8,540 bases of DNA from Pseudomonadota bacterium (GCA_023422485.1 JAGTAM010000002.1:1-8540); one strand, 5' to 3'. Numbered from the stretch's first letter, positions 1-6,816 are shown. Numbers and translations: made by a program. Notes: generated by a model not told the origin, from the sequence alone.

Positions 1-1898
1 GCCCCAACACCTATACCGGGGGCACCACCCTCAATGGCGGGACACTCGTCGCCTCGGCGGCGGCTCTCGGCAGCGGACCGGTGAGCAGCAACAGCGACCT
101 GATCGTCGACCAGCCCGGCGACGCCACGCTGGGTAGCGCTCTCAACGGCACCGGCCGCTTCACCAAGCAGGGGGCGGGCACGCTGACCTATACCGGCACG
201 GGGACGCTGTCGGGACCGACCACGGTCGCGACGGGTGGGCTTGTCGTCCAGGGAAGCCTCGCCGCCTCGCCCGTCACCGTGGCGAACGGCGCCAGCCTCG
301 GCGGCACCGGCCAGATCGGCGGGCTGACCGTCCAGTCCGGGGCGACCGTCGCCCCGGGGGGCGGCACTGCCGCGGGCAACCTCGGCACGCTCAGCGTCGA
401 CGGCAGCGTGCTGTTCGCAAGCCAGTCGATCTACCAAGTGGACGCTACGGCGGCCGGCCAGTCCGACCGCATCGCCGCGACCGGCACGGCAACGCTGCAG
501 GGCGGAACGGTGCAGGTCACGGCGGGTACAGGCCAGTACGCACCGCGCACGCGCTACACCATCCTCTCTGCCGCGGGGGGCGTGACCGGGCAGTTCGCCG
601 GCGTCAGCGCGAACTTCGCCTTCCTGACGCCGTCCCTCAGCTACGACGCCAACGACGCCACTCTGACGCTGGCGAGCAACGGCGTGCAGTTCGGTGCGGT
701 GGCGATCACGCGCAATCAGGGCAGCGTCGCCGCGACGGTCCAGGCCCAGGGCGCCGGGACGCGTCTCTACGACGGCATCGCCGTGCTCTCGGCGCCCCAG
801 GCCCGGCAAGCCTTCGATGCCCTCTCGGGTGAGATCCATACGAGCGCGGTGACGAGCCAGTTCGCCACCGGCCACCTCGTGCGCGAGGCGATCCTCGACC
901 GGCTGCGCTTCGGCGAGCAGCCGAGCTTCAGCGGTCCCGGCGTGGGGGGCATCGGCCAGCGCTTCGCGCCCGGCACCACCCTGCCGGCGATGTACACCGC
1001 CGACCTGCCGAGCCGGACCATCGCACCGGTCTCGGTCCCGACCCAGCTCGTCGCGCCGAACCCGGTCGCGGTCTGGGGCCAGGGCTTCGGCTCGTTCGGC
1101 GCGGTCGGCGGCGACGGCAATGCCGCGCGGCTCGATCAGCAGACCTCCGGCTTCGTGCTCGGGGCGGACACCCGCCTCGACGAGAGCTGGCGGATCGGTG
1201 TGGCCGGCGGCTACACGTTCACGACCTTCGACATCACCGCCCGCCAGTCCACCGGCACGGTCGAGAGCGGCTACGGCGCACTCTATGCCGGCGGCAGCTT
1301 TGGCCCGGTGCAGCTGCGGCTCGGCGGCGCCTATGCCAGCTCAAACCTGACCACCAGCCGCGCTGTGATCTTCCCCGGCTTCTCGGACAGCACCAGCGCC
1401 CGCTATGGCGGTTCGCTTAGCCAAGCCTTCGGCGAAGTCGGCTACCGCGTCGGCTCCGGCACGGGTTACGTCGAGCCCTTCGTGGGTGGTGCCGCGATCC
1501 GGATTGGCCGTGACGGCTTAACCGAGCGCGGTGGTGCGGCGGCGCTGAGCGCCCGGGGGCAGGACTACGACATCGCCACCTCTACGGTGGGCGTGCAGGC
1601 CCAGGGACAGATCGGTGCGTTCTTCGGCTCGACCTCGCCGATCTTCGTGCGCGGTCTCGTCGGCTACCGCCGCGCTTACGGCGACGTGGTGCCCTCGACC
1701 CTGTTCAGCTTCGGCACGGCCGGTCAGAGCTTCCTGACGGCGGGCGTTCCGGTGGCGCGCGACGCTCTGGTAGCGCAGGCCGGTCTCGACTGGCAGGTGG
1801 CGCCGACGACGACGCTGTCGCTCGCCTATACCGGACAAGTCGGAGCGGATCGCACCCAGATCCACGGCGTCAAGGGCGGCTTCCTCTATCGCTGGTAA
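1..1898 (+). CDS. Autotransporter (type V secretion), 3' part, outer-membrane beta-barrel protein
   Basis: The gene runs in from the left edge: the frame is open from base 3, and the GTG at 81 lies inside a repeat, so it is not the start. Early residues form glycine/threonine-rich autotransporter-associated beta-strand repeats: one at about 3-80 (NTYTGGTTLNGGTLV) and one at about 147-360 (GAGTLTYTGTGTLSGPTTV, then VAPGG). About 795-911 encodes the helical junction typical of alphaproteobacterial autotransporters (LSGEIHTSAV, then VREAILDRLR). The translocator barrel spans about 1071-1895, starting at VWGQGFGSFG and ending GGFLYRW; a terminal aromatic residue is the usual BAM-targeting signal. 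The family exports its own passenger to the cell surface; the passenger's function cannot be told because its N-terminal part is missing. An IalB-family gene follows after 5 bases, so the two are probably co-transcribed. Sure of the family, unsure of the role. Confidence 0.93.
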   Translation, partial: PNTYTGGTTLNGGTLVASAAALGSGPVSSNSDLIVDQPGDATLGSALNGTGRFTKQGAGTLTYTGTGTLSGPTTVATGGLVVQGSLAASPVTVANGASLGGTGQIGGLTVQSGATVAPGGGTAAGNLGTLSVDGSVLFASQSIYQVDATAAGQSDRIAATGTATLQGGTVQVTAGTGQYAPRTRYTILSAAGGVTGQFAGVSANFAFLTPSLSYDANDATLTLASNGVQFGAVAITRNQGSVAATVQAQGAGTRLYDGIAVLSAPQARQAFDALSGEIHTSAVTSQFATGHLVREAILDRLRFGEQPSFSGPGVGGIGQRFAPGTTLPAMYTADLPSRTIAPVSVPTQLVAPNPVAVWGQGFGSFGAVGGDGNAARLDQQTSGFVLGADTRLDESWRIGVAGGYTFTTFDITARQSTGTVESGYGALYAGGSFGPVQLRLGGAYASSNLTTSRAVIFPGFSDSTSARYGGSLSQAFGEVGYRVGSGTGYVEPFVGGAAIRIGRDGLTERGGAAALSARGQDYDIATSTVGVQAQGQIGAFFGSTSPIFVRGLVGYRRAYGDVVPSTLFSFGTAGQSFLTAGVPVARDALVAQAGLDWQVAPTTTLSLAYTGQVGADRTQIHGVKGGFLYRW

Positions 1899-1903
1899 GA
1901 CGG

Positions 1904-2497
1904 ATGACGATGCGTTCGACAACGAAGACAGTGCTGATCCTTGCAGCCAGCGCCGTGCTGGCCGCGCCGGCGGCCGGGCTCCTCGCGTACGGTCCGGTTC
2001 TAGCGCAGGCGGCCCCTGCGGCTCCGGCCGTGCCGACGGAGCCCGGCACGACCACGGCGAGCTATGGCGACTGGGTGTTGCGGTGCCAGCGCGGGGGCAC
2101 GGCCGAGAAACCGGTGCGGGTCTGCGAGGCGGCGCAATCGATGCAGGTGCAGGGGCAGGCCCAGCCGATCGCGCAGATCGCGGTTGGGCGGGTCGGCGCG
2201 GGTCAGCCGCTGCAGGTGACGGCCCTGCTGCCGCCCAACGTGGCCTTCTCGAGCAGCGTGCGGGTGCTGATGGACGAGAAGGATGCGGCGGGGATCGAAC
2301 TGCCCTGGCGCCGCTGCCTGCCGGGAGCCTGCGTGGCCGAGGCGGCCGTCAAGGAGGAGAACCTCCGGCGATGGCGCGGGGCGACGGAGCCGGGCCGGAT
2401 CACGTTCAGGAACGCGGCCGGGCAGGACGTGGCGATCCCGCTGTCGTTCCGCGGCCTCGCCCAGGCCCTCGATGCTCTGGCCAAGGAGCCGGGATAG
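1904..2497 (+). CDS. IalB-family (invasion associated locus B) secreted protein
   Basis: This 197-residue protein has an N-terminal signal peptide (hydrophobic stretch about residues 8-34, likely cleavage after VLAQA near 36), a short Ala/Pro linker, then the IalB domain. Family hallmarks seen are YGDWVLRC (Cys61), RVCEA (Cys74) and PWRRCLPGACVAEA (Cys138, Cys143). These four cysteines are conserved in the family and probably form two disulfides in the periplasm. IalB was named in Bartonella for a role in erythrocyte entry, but homologues are widespread in free-living alphaproteobacteria with no known molecular activity. It begins 5 bases after the autotransporter stop. No clear ribosome binding site is visible, so translation may be coupled; ATG at 1910 is an alternative start. 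The neighbouring autotransporter suggests an envelope role, which is inference. Confidence 0.88.
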   Translation: MTMRSTTKTVLILAASAVLAAPAAGLLAYGPVLAQAAPAAPAVPTEPGTTTASYGDWVLRCQRGGTAEKPVRVCEAAQSMQVQGQAQPIAQIAVGRVGAGQPLQVTALLPPNVAFSSSVRVLMDEKDAAGIELPWRRCLPGACVAEAAVKEENLRRWRGATEPGRITFRNAAGQDVAIPLSFRGLAQALDALAKEPG

Positions 2498-2525
2498 GGC
2501 ATCGATCGACACGGTGCGTGGTAGC

Positions 2526-2554
2526 CTGCTCCCGCGATTCAGTCCGGGGGGCAG
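2526..2554 (+). terminator. Possible hairpin terminator after the IalB gene
   Basis: CTGCTCCC (2526-2533) pairs with GGGGGCAG (2547-2554) over 8 positions with one G-U wobble and a 13-base loop, 29 bases after the IalB stop. There is no T-tract, so it may terminate weakly or only stabilise the mRNA end. Confidence 0.35.
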
Positions 2555-3139
2555 CGACTAAATCCCTGATCCTAGCTTCTCCTTGGTCCGGCGCATTTAT
2601 GACGTAGACAGATAGCGACCAGCCAACGCCGGTTTCTCACCTCGATCGGTCCATCTGCCACAACGCGGATATTCTGGGAGGCTGCATTGGGTCAGGTGTC
2701 CGCGCTCAACATGAGCGGCTGCGATTGATGTCGCAGAAAGCACCAAGGACGATACGCTCCTCCAACTACAGATGATAGGGCAGAGCTATTTCTCAACTTA
2801 GGGAAAGAGCCACGCTCCCCATGAGCCCCGAGCCTCCACCGCCAGCCATGCGGGATGGGGACCGCCGGGTCGCACGCCGAAGGGCATCGGCAGCAAGCGG
2901 TCCCGCCCCGACACCGAGACGGACCGCAGGAGGAGGCAACGGGTCGCCCCGACCTCCAGGACATCCCGCCGTCAGCCGGATCGAGCGGCGGGAAACGTCC
3001 GCGCTGGCCGTCCAAGCTGACGGGAAGCGGTGCGTAAAGGCCGACAGCACAACCCCGGCCTGCCTCATACGGGGTCGCACGTCGATCCGCCGGTCGACCG
3101 ATGGCGTGGCTCCGAGTTCCACCCGCCCCGGACGAGCGA

Positions 3140-3178
3140 GGCTTTGCCTACGCCCGGCAAAGCCTTGCCTTCAGCAAG
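3140..3178. repeat. Nested inverted repeats upstream of ardC
   Basis: GGCTTTGCC (3140-3148) and GGCAAAGCC (3156-3164) form a perfect 9-bp inverted repeat with a 7-base loop. A second short dyad overlaps its right edge: CTTGC (3164-3168) with GCAAG (3174-3178). The pair could form alternative hairpins in a leader RNA or be an operator. It ends about 150 bases before the ardC start. Confidence 0.5.
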
Positions 3179-3283
3179 CCGGCCTCCCTCCAACGTTCAC
3201 CAAGTTCCAAGCAGGCAGCCCCCACATCGTACGGGGCACACGGACGCCGACCCGGGCAGTCCGGTGAACGATCGCCGCCGGCA

Positions 3284-3319
3284 CGGGAACCCGGACCCAC
3301 GCCCCCGACGAGGTTCCCG
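3284..3319. promoter_or_regulatory. Inverted repeat next to the ardC start, possible operator or leader hairpin
   Basis: CGGGAACC (3284-3291) and GGTTCCCG (3312-3319) are perfect 8-bp complements separated by 20 bases, ending 11 bases before the ardC ATG. The only Shine-Dalgarno-like run (GAGGT, 3310-3314) sits at the edge of the right arm, so pairing would limit its access. Whether protein-bound DNA or folded RNA, the site is well placed to control ardC; the function is inferred. Confidence 0.4.
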
Positions 3320-3330
3320 GATCACCGCCC

Positions 3331-4320
3331 ATGTCCGCCGACCCGAGCCCCACCGATCTGCACGCGCGCGTCGCCGCCGCCATCCTCGCCCAGCTCGAAA
3401 CAGCCGACCCCGCTTCGTGGACCCCGCCCTGGCACGGCGCTGACCCCATGCCGCGCAACGCCCGCACCGGACGGCGCTACCGCGGCATCAACGTCCTGGC
3501 GCTGTGGTGCGCGGCGCAAGGACACGCTTACAACGACGCTCGCTGGGCGACCTACCGTCAGTGGGCCGCGCTCGGTGCGCAGGTTCGTCGCGGCGAACGC
3601 GGTACCCTGATCCTGTTCTACAAGGACCTGACGACCACCGGCCGAGCCGACACAACGCACGGGACCAACACCGACAACGGCACGACCGCCGCCCGGTTCG
3701 TCACCCGCGCCTCGACCGTGTTCAACATCGCCCAGGTCGACGCCACACCCCAGGCGACCGCGCCGACGGGACCACCAGCCGCCCCACAACCCACCTTCGA
3801 CACCTTCGTCACGGCCACCGGCGCCGCCATCCAGACTGGCGGCACCCGCGCCTGCTACATCCCGCGCACCGACACGATCCGGATGCCGCCGCGGAGCGCC
3901 TTTCGCACAGCCGAGGGCTACGCCGGCACACTGGCGCACGAACTCGTACACTGGACCGGCGCCCCCCACCGCCTAGCCCGTGACCTGACCAGCCGCTTTG
4001 GACGCCGCACCTACGCTGCCGAGGAGCTGGTAGCCGAGCTCGGTGCCGCCTTCGTCCTGGCCGACCTCGGGCTCGCCCGCACGCCCCACCCCGACCATGC
4101 CGCCTACTGCGCATCCTGGGTGCCGCTGCTGCGTGCCAACCCGCACGCCCTGAGCCACGCTGCCTCGCAAAGCTCACGGGCGGCGGACTACCTCACCGCG
4201 CTGCAGCCTGCGGCGCTCAATCTCCCTTCATTCGAGGCGTCCGTCCCTGCTGCGGCGACAGTGGACGCCACACCGGCCAGCGCCGGGGCAAACATCGATC
4301 AGCAACAGGTCATCACGTGA
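3331..4320 (+). CDS. ardC: ArdC-type antirestriction protein (ssDNA-binding domain plus zincin metallopeptidase domain)
   Basis: This 329-residue protein has the two-domain ArdC architecture. Residues about 10-137 form the N-terminal single-strand-DNA-binding domain (PRNARTGRRYRGINVLALW, then YRQWAALGAQVRRGERGTL and VFNIAQVD). Residues about 155-292 form the zincin-like domain with HELVH at 203-207 (two zinc-binding histidines and the catalytic Glu204) and EELVAE at 231-236 supplying the third ligand. From ArdC studies on conjugative plasmids, the N-terminal domain binds ssDNA and protects entering DNA from host restriction; the protease-like part has no firmly known substrate. The last 35 residues are a low-complexity tail. 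The start at 3331 gives the expected N-terminus but has only a weak, distant GAGGT. The coding strand is unusually C-rich. No transfer genes are in view, so this is an orphan or island copy. It overlaps the next gene by 4 bases. Confidence 0.93.
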   Translation: MSADPSPTDLHARVAAAILAQLETADPASWTPPWHGADPMPRNARTGRRYRGINVLALWCAAQGHAYNDARWATYRQWAALGAQVRRGERGTLILFYKDLTTTGRADTTHGTNTDNGTTAARFVTRASTVFNIAQVDATPQATAPTGPPAAPQPTFDTFVTATGAAIQTGGTRACYIPRTDTIRMPPRSAFRTAEGYAGTLAHELVHWTGAPHRLARDLTSRFGRRTYAAEELVAELGAAFVLADLGLARTPHPDHAAYCASWVPLLRANPHALSHAASQSSRAADYLTALQPAALNLPSFEASVPAAATVDATPASAGANIDQQQVIT

Positions 4321-4922
4321 GCGCGGCCGTCCCGCCCCCCTCGTGCCGTGTGCTGACCACACTGCTCGACGAAATCAGCCGGAGCACCGACATCGAACCG
4401 GGCAACGGCAACACCCCGGTCGAACGCGCCCTGCGTGATCTTCTCGACGCGCTCGCCGCTCACGAAGCCGCGCTCGCTGGACTCGACCGCCTCGAGGAAG
4501 CAGTCGCGGCCGCGCACGGCTACCCCCGCGTACCTTTGCCGGGGGATCCTGCCAGGCCTGGGCTCGCCTACGCGGCAGATCCCACGACAATCGAGCGCCA
4601 CCTCGGTCATGGTTCGCTCGGACGCCGCCTGAAGGCTGAGCTACGGCGACGCCAAGCTGTCGTGCGGGAGGCCGCAGCCGCGGCCGGCCTCCCAGCGGCG
4701 CGCGCCCGCGAAGCTGTTACGTCCCGCGCTCTCGGGGCCGCGGGCACCGCGCTGCTCATCGCGCCGTGCCAGACCGTGCAGGATCTCCGGCTCAAGCTTA
4801 CCGTGGTGATCGCGGCGGGCGAGGCTGGACCGGACGACGCGACCGCGTTCCCGTGGTGGTGTCTGCGCGTACTGGCCGTCGATATCAGCCCTGCGTCGAA
4901 CTGGCTGGAACCGCGAGCGTGA
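4317..4922 (+). CDS. Unidentified 201-residue protein translationally coupled to ardC
   Basis: Its GTG start overlaps the ardC TGA in the sequence GTGA, so ribosomes can restart directly; a weak CAGG lies 7 bases upstream. The protein has no signal peptide or membrane segment. It has a predicted amphipathic helix (about 36-66, ERALRDLLDALAAHEAAL), a Gly/Pro-rich middle, and a basic helix at about 101-122 (LGRRLKAELRRRQAVV). It then has an Ala-rich part and a C-terminal motif at about 155-190 (VQDLRLKLTVVIAAGE, then FPWWCLRVLAVDI). That C-terminal pattern resembles small accessory proteins of unknown function I associate with alphaproteobacterial mobile DNA, but I cannot name a family. The start, overlap and shared C-rich base usage support a real gene made together with ArdC. 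Function unknown. Confidence 0.72.
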   Translation: MSAAVPPPSCRVLTTLLDEISRSTDIEPGNGNTPVERALRDLLDALAAHEAALAGLDRLEEAVAAAHGYPRVPLPGDPARPGLAYAADPTTIERHLGHGSLGRRLKAELRRRQAVVREAAAAAGLPAARAREAVTSRALGAAGTALLIAPCQTVQDLRLKLTVVIAAGEAGPDDATAFPWWCLRVLAVDISPASNWLEPRA

Positions 4923-4931
4923 GCGCGAGAG

Positions 4932-4952
4932 GCTGTCGAGGACATCGACGGC
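4932..4952 (+). terminator. Hairpin after the ardC operon
   Basis: GCTGTCGA (4932 to 4939) pairs with TCGACGGC (4945-4952) with one G-U wobble and a 5-base loop, starting 10 bases after the stop codon. It lacks a T-tract, so intrinsic termination is only possible, not shown. Confidence 0.35.
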
Positions 4953-4988
4953 GAGTGGCAGGCGGGCGCGCCGGGGAGTGCATCTCAG

Positions 4989-5002
4989 CACGCTGCAGCG
5001 TG
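4989..5002. repeat. Perfect 14-bp palindrome
   Basis: CACGCTGCAGCGTG is its own reverse complement with no spacer. It lies about 70 bases after the ardC operon. A dimeric DNA-binding protein site is the natural reading; nothing nearby tells which protein. Confidence 0.5.
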
Positions 5003-5110
5003 GAGTCGCCACCACCGATGCTTCTTGTCGCCGCTCCACCGGACTGCTACACACCCTGTGGCGGTAGCAAAGCCAAGTGTCTCTACGGGTTCAGGTTTTC
5101 TCGTGGCTGT

Positions 5111-5141
5111 TTCGCGGGTCCGTATCCAGGTCCCCCAGCCA
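5111..5141 (+). pseudogene. Decayed 3' end of a tRNA(Gln)-like gene, possible attachment-site remnant
   Basis: The run fits the 3' third of a tRNA: a T arm GGGTCCGTATCC (5116-5127), a 7-base acceptor strand TCCCCCA (5131-5137), discriminator G (5138) and an encoded CCA (5139-5141). A72 followed by G73 is the tRNA(Gln) pattern. It cannot be a working tRNA: the invariant T55 and A58 are C (5120) and T (5123), the T stem pairs at only three of five positions, and no acceptor 5' strand or anticodon arm is found upstream. Integrases often target tRNA 3' ends and leave such copies behind, so this may mark an old element edge. That role is inference. Confidence 0.5.
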
Positions 5142-5489
5142 CTCCAAGCTCCAAACATCTCGAATAGACCGACGCTCCGCGCCGTCATCCTGTGGCGTGA
5201 GCGCTCGCGACAGGGGGCTGCGAAGGGGCCGCACGGCAAGGCGGCTCGTGCGCGAGGGCGTCGATGCCGGTCTGTTCGGAGCAGAGGCCGTGCGTCGTCC
5301 CACCTGAGAAGGTGCCGGAGGAAGGCCTGAGGAGCACCCCCGCGTGCAGCCTCGGCTTCGTTCGCGACCTGAGCGCCTCCGCAGCGCGGCTGGCATCCCG
5401 AAATTCACCGAATCATGGCGGGAACGCATTTCGCGCGATCGGATCGGCGGGGGGCGGGGCGCATCGGCGTCAATCGTGCATCTGTCGAA

Positions 5490-5510
5490 CGCCGGTGCCA
5501 AATGCCGGCG
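5490..5510. promoter_or_regulatory. Inverted repeat upstream of the GntR gene
   Basis: CGCCGG (5490-5495) and CCGGCG (5505-5510) form a perfect 6-bp dyad with a 9-base spacer, about 70 bases before the GntR start. It could be an autoregulatory operator, but short GC dyads are common in this DNA. Confidence 0.25.
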
Positions 5511-5582
5511 GCAGCACCACGGGACCGGTGGGCTGTTTTGGGTCGGGAGCGCCCGCGCTCCGCAACAGGATGTGCGTGAAAG

Positions 5583-6284
5583 ATGAGACAGGGCGAGACG
5601 AGCCCCCCGGCCGACCGCGTTGGAACGATCTGCCGCTCCCTCCGACGGGCCATCGTGGAGCGGGCCCTGACGCCCGGCGACCGGCTGCCCGAGGATGCGC
5701 TCGGCGAGCGGTTCAGCGTCAGCCGCACCATCGCGCGCCAAGCGCTGGTTCAACTCGCGGGTGAAGGATTGGTCGAACTGCGCCGCAACCGCATCGCCGT
5801 GGTCGCGAGCCCGAGTTGGGAGGAGGCCCGCGATACGTTCGATGTGCGCATCAGCCTGGAGCGTCTCGTGGTCCAGCGGCTGGCCGGCCGCCTGAGCGCC
5901 GAGCAGCGGGCCGCGCTCGACGCGCATATCGCCGGCGAGGAGCGAGCGAGCGGCGGGCCGGAGGCGGCCTCGATCCGGCTCGCCACGGAGTTCCACCTGC
6001 TGCTTGCCGAGATGACCGGAAGTCCGGTGCTCGGCCGCTACGTCGCCGAACTGGGCTATCGCTGCGCCCTGATTCTATCGCTCTACAGCCGGCCGCACTC
6101 GTCCGACTGCGCCGTGAGCGAGCACCGGGACATCGTGGCGGCGCTGGTCGCCGGCGATGCCGGGCGAGCGGTCGCCCTGATGGACCACCATCTCGATGCG
6201 GTGGCGGAGCGGGCGCGCATCCTCACCGAGCCCCGACGCGAGCGCGACCTCCTCCGCCTGCTCGCGCCCTACGTCGAGGGGTGA
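5583..6284 (+). CDS. GntR-family transcriptional regulator, FCD (FadR-like) subfamily
   Basis: This 233-residue protein has a winged helix-turn-helix at about 12-75 (LTPGDRLPEDALGERFSVSR, then ARQALVQLAGEGLVEL) and an all-helical FCD ligand domain at about 80-212. FCD proteins bind small acids or amino acids, usually around a metal held by an Asp and three histidines. Three candidate histidines are present: His138 (FHLLL), His181 (SEHRDIVAAL) and His203 (DHHLDAV). The position four before His138, usually Asp or Asn, is Ala134. The ATG at 5583 gives a full-length domain, with AGGA 12 bases upstream as a weak ribosome binding site. It faces the NTF2-like gene across a terminator and lies about 0.8 kb from the transporter gene. 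It is a good candidate regulator of both, acting on dyads in their shared intergenic region, though no target is proven. Confidence 0.92.
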   Translation: MRQGETSPPADRVGTICRSLRRAIVERALTPGDRLPEDALGERFSVSRTIARQALVQLAGEGLVELRRNRIAVVASPSWEEARDTFDVRISLERLVVQRLAGRLSAEQRAALDAHIAGEERASGGPEAASIRLATEFHLLLAEMTGSPVLGRYVAELGYRCALILSLYSRPHSSDCAVSEHRDIVAALVAGDAGRAVALMDHHLDAVAERARILTEPRRERDLLRLLAPYVEG

Positions 6285-6348
6285 TGCGGTGCCGCTCGAT
6301 GGAAGCGGACACCGCCTCATCAAGCCCGCGCGGCACTTGAGCGAGGCA

Positions 6349-6383
6349 CAAAATCCGCATCGCGGAGCGATCGTCGGATTTTG
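6349..6383. terminator. Bidirectional intrinsic terminator between convergent genes
   Basis: CAAAATCCG (6349-6357) and CGGATTTTG (6375-6383) are perfect 9-bp complements, with a further ATCG/CGAT pairing inside the loop. The A-run on one side and T-run on the other give a U-tract in either direction. It lies between the ends of the GntR gene (+) and the NTF2-like gene (-), where a two-way terminator is expected. Confidence 0.75.
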
Positions 6384-6392
6384 CAGGGCCGG

Positions 6393-6803
6393 TCAGGCCG
6401 GCACGCCCTGCCGTTCGAGAATCCGCTCGGCGCTGTCGTTCCATACCTCCATGGAAACGATCAGGCCGTCCTGCACGGTGAAGCGGTCGACGTAGCGGTT
6501 GCCCTCGAATGCGGTGCCGTCCGGCCAAGCGCCGTAGAGCGTACCGAGGCTGTAGACGGTGGTGACGCCCTCGCCCGGCACCACGTCGAGCCGCTCCATC
6601 CGCTTCTTCACCCAGGCATAGCGGCCGGCATTGAAGGCCGTGACCTCGCGCGGATGCCGAAACACCCGACCGCCCGTGAAGACGATCGCGATGCCGGGCT
6701 TCATGTAGCCCGCGGCGGTCTCGGGATCGGGCACCATCGAGGCTTCCAGATAGGCCGTCACCACCGCAGCGTCGCCCGCGGTCTTCGCTTCCTTCGCGTC
6801 CAT
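6393..6803 (-). CDS. NTF2-like / SnoaL-like small protein
   Basis: This 136-residue protein fits the NTF2-like fold. An N-terminal helix (VVTAYLEASMVPDPETAAGY) precedes a curved sheet (IAIVFTGGRVFRHPREVTAF, VTTVYSLGTLYGAWPDG, NRYVDRFTVQDGLIVSMEVW) and a short C-terminal tail. The DRFTVQDGLIVSMEVW strand pair is the most typical part. There is no signal peptide, so it is cytoplasmic. The family includes isomerases, cyclases, hydrolases and ligand-binding proteins, and activity cannot be read from the fold. The chosen start has GGAGG 8 bases upstream. A longer frame to 6944 exists, but its extra 47 residues look nothing like the family and would cover the regulatory dyads. It is divergent from the ABC transporter and convergent with the GntR gene, so a role in using the imported compound is a reasonable guess. 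Confidence 0.85.
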   Translation of the reverse strand: MDAKEAKTAGDAAVVTAYLEASMVPDPETAAGYMKPGIAIVFTGGRVFRHPREVTAFNAGRYAWVKKRMERLDVVPGEGVTTVYSLGTLYGAWPDGTAFEGNRYVDRFTVQDGLIVSMEVWNDSAERILERQGVPA

Positions 6804-6811
6804 GCCGGAAT

Positions 6812-6816
6812 CCTCC
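6812..6816 (-). promoter_or_regulatory. Ribosome binding site that fixes the NTF2-like start
   Basis: On the minus strand GGAGG lies 8 bases before the ATG at 6803. It supports that start over the in-frame ATGs at 6818 and 6944. Confidence 0.75.

Larger units (their letters stand above)
2555..3330. other. Gene-free stretch upstream of ardC
   Basis: No reading frame here is convincing. The first part is A+T-richer than its surroundings: hand counts of 60-base lines give about 57% G+C at 2581, 58% at 2701 and 50% at 2761, against about 73% inside the transporter gene. Frames open on both strands at 2793-3267 give Arg/Pro/Ala/Gly-rich translations that match no family I know and have no good ribosome binding site. 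A 60-codon frame at 2855-3037 has a more natural composition and about 75% G+C at third positions, but that is not enough to call a gene. The stretch may hold decayed insertion or gene remnants. It also holds the inverted repeats listed separately just before ardC. Confidence 0.5.
4923..5582. other. Gene-free stretch between the ardC operon and the GntR gene
   Basis: No complete gene is visible. It contains a post-operon hairpin, a 14-bp palindrome and a tRNA-like 3' fragment, each listed separately. Around 5190-5307 one + frame reads RRGRTARRLVREGVDAGLF with mostly G or C at third positions and ends in TGA. It could be the decayed C-terminus of a lost gene, but I cannot assign it. The last 150 bases should carry the gntR promoter; I see no clear -35/-10 pair. 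Confidence 0.5.

Noticed and set aside
81..83. GTG at 81 as start of the autotransporter
   Set aside because: The frame is open to the window edge, and the residues before it (NTYTGGTTLNGG) are part of a beta-strand repeat.
2931..2936. AGGAGG as a ribosome binding site
   Set aside because: No ATG, GTG or TTG follows at a usable distance; the bases more likely pair with CCTCC at 2953-2957.
2821..3267. 148-codon + frame and overlapping frames upstream of ardC
   Set aside because: Arg/Pro-rich translation, no recognisable domain, no good ribosome binding site, and competing frames of similar quality on both strands.
3322..3969. Minus-strand open frame opposite ardC
   Set aside because: The + frame has all ArdC motifs; the antisense product is low-complexity and has no ribosome binding site or context.
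5040..5141. An intact tRNA gene
   Set aside because: Only the 3' third is recognisable. No acceptor 5' strand, anticodon arm or standard T loop could be fitted.
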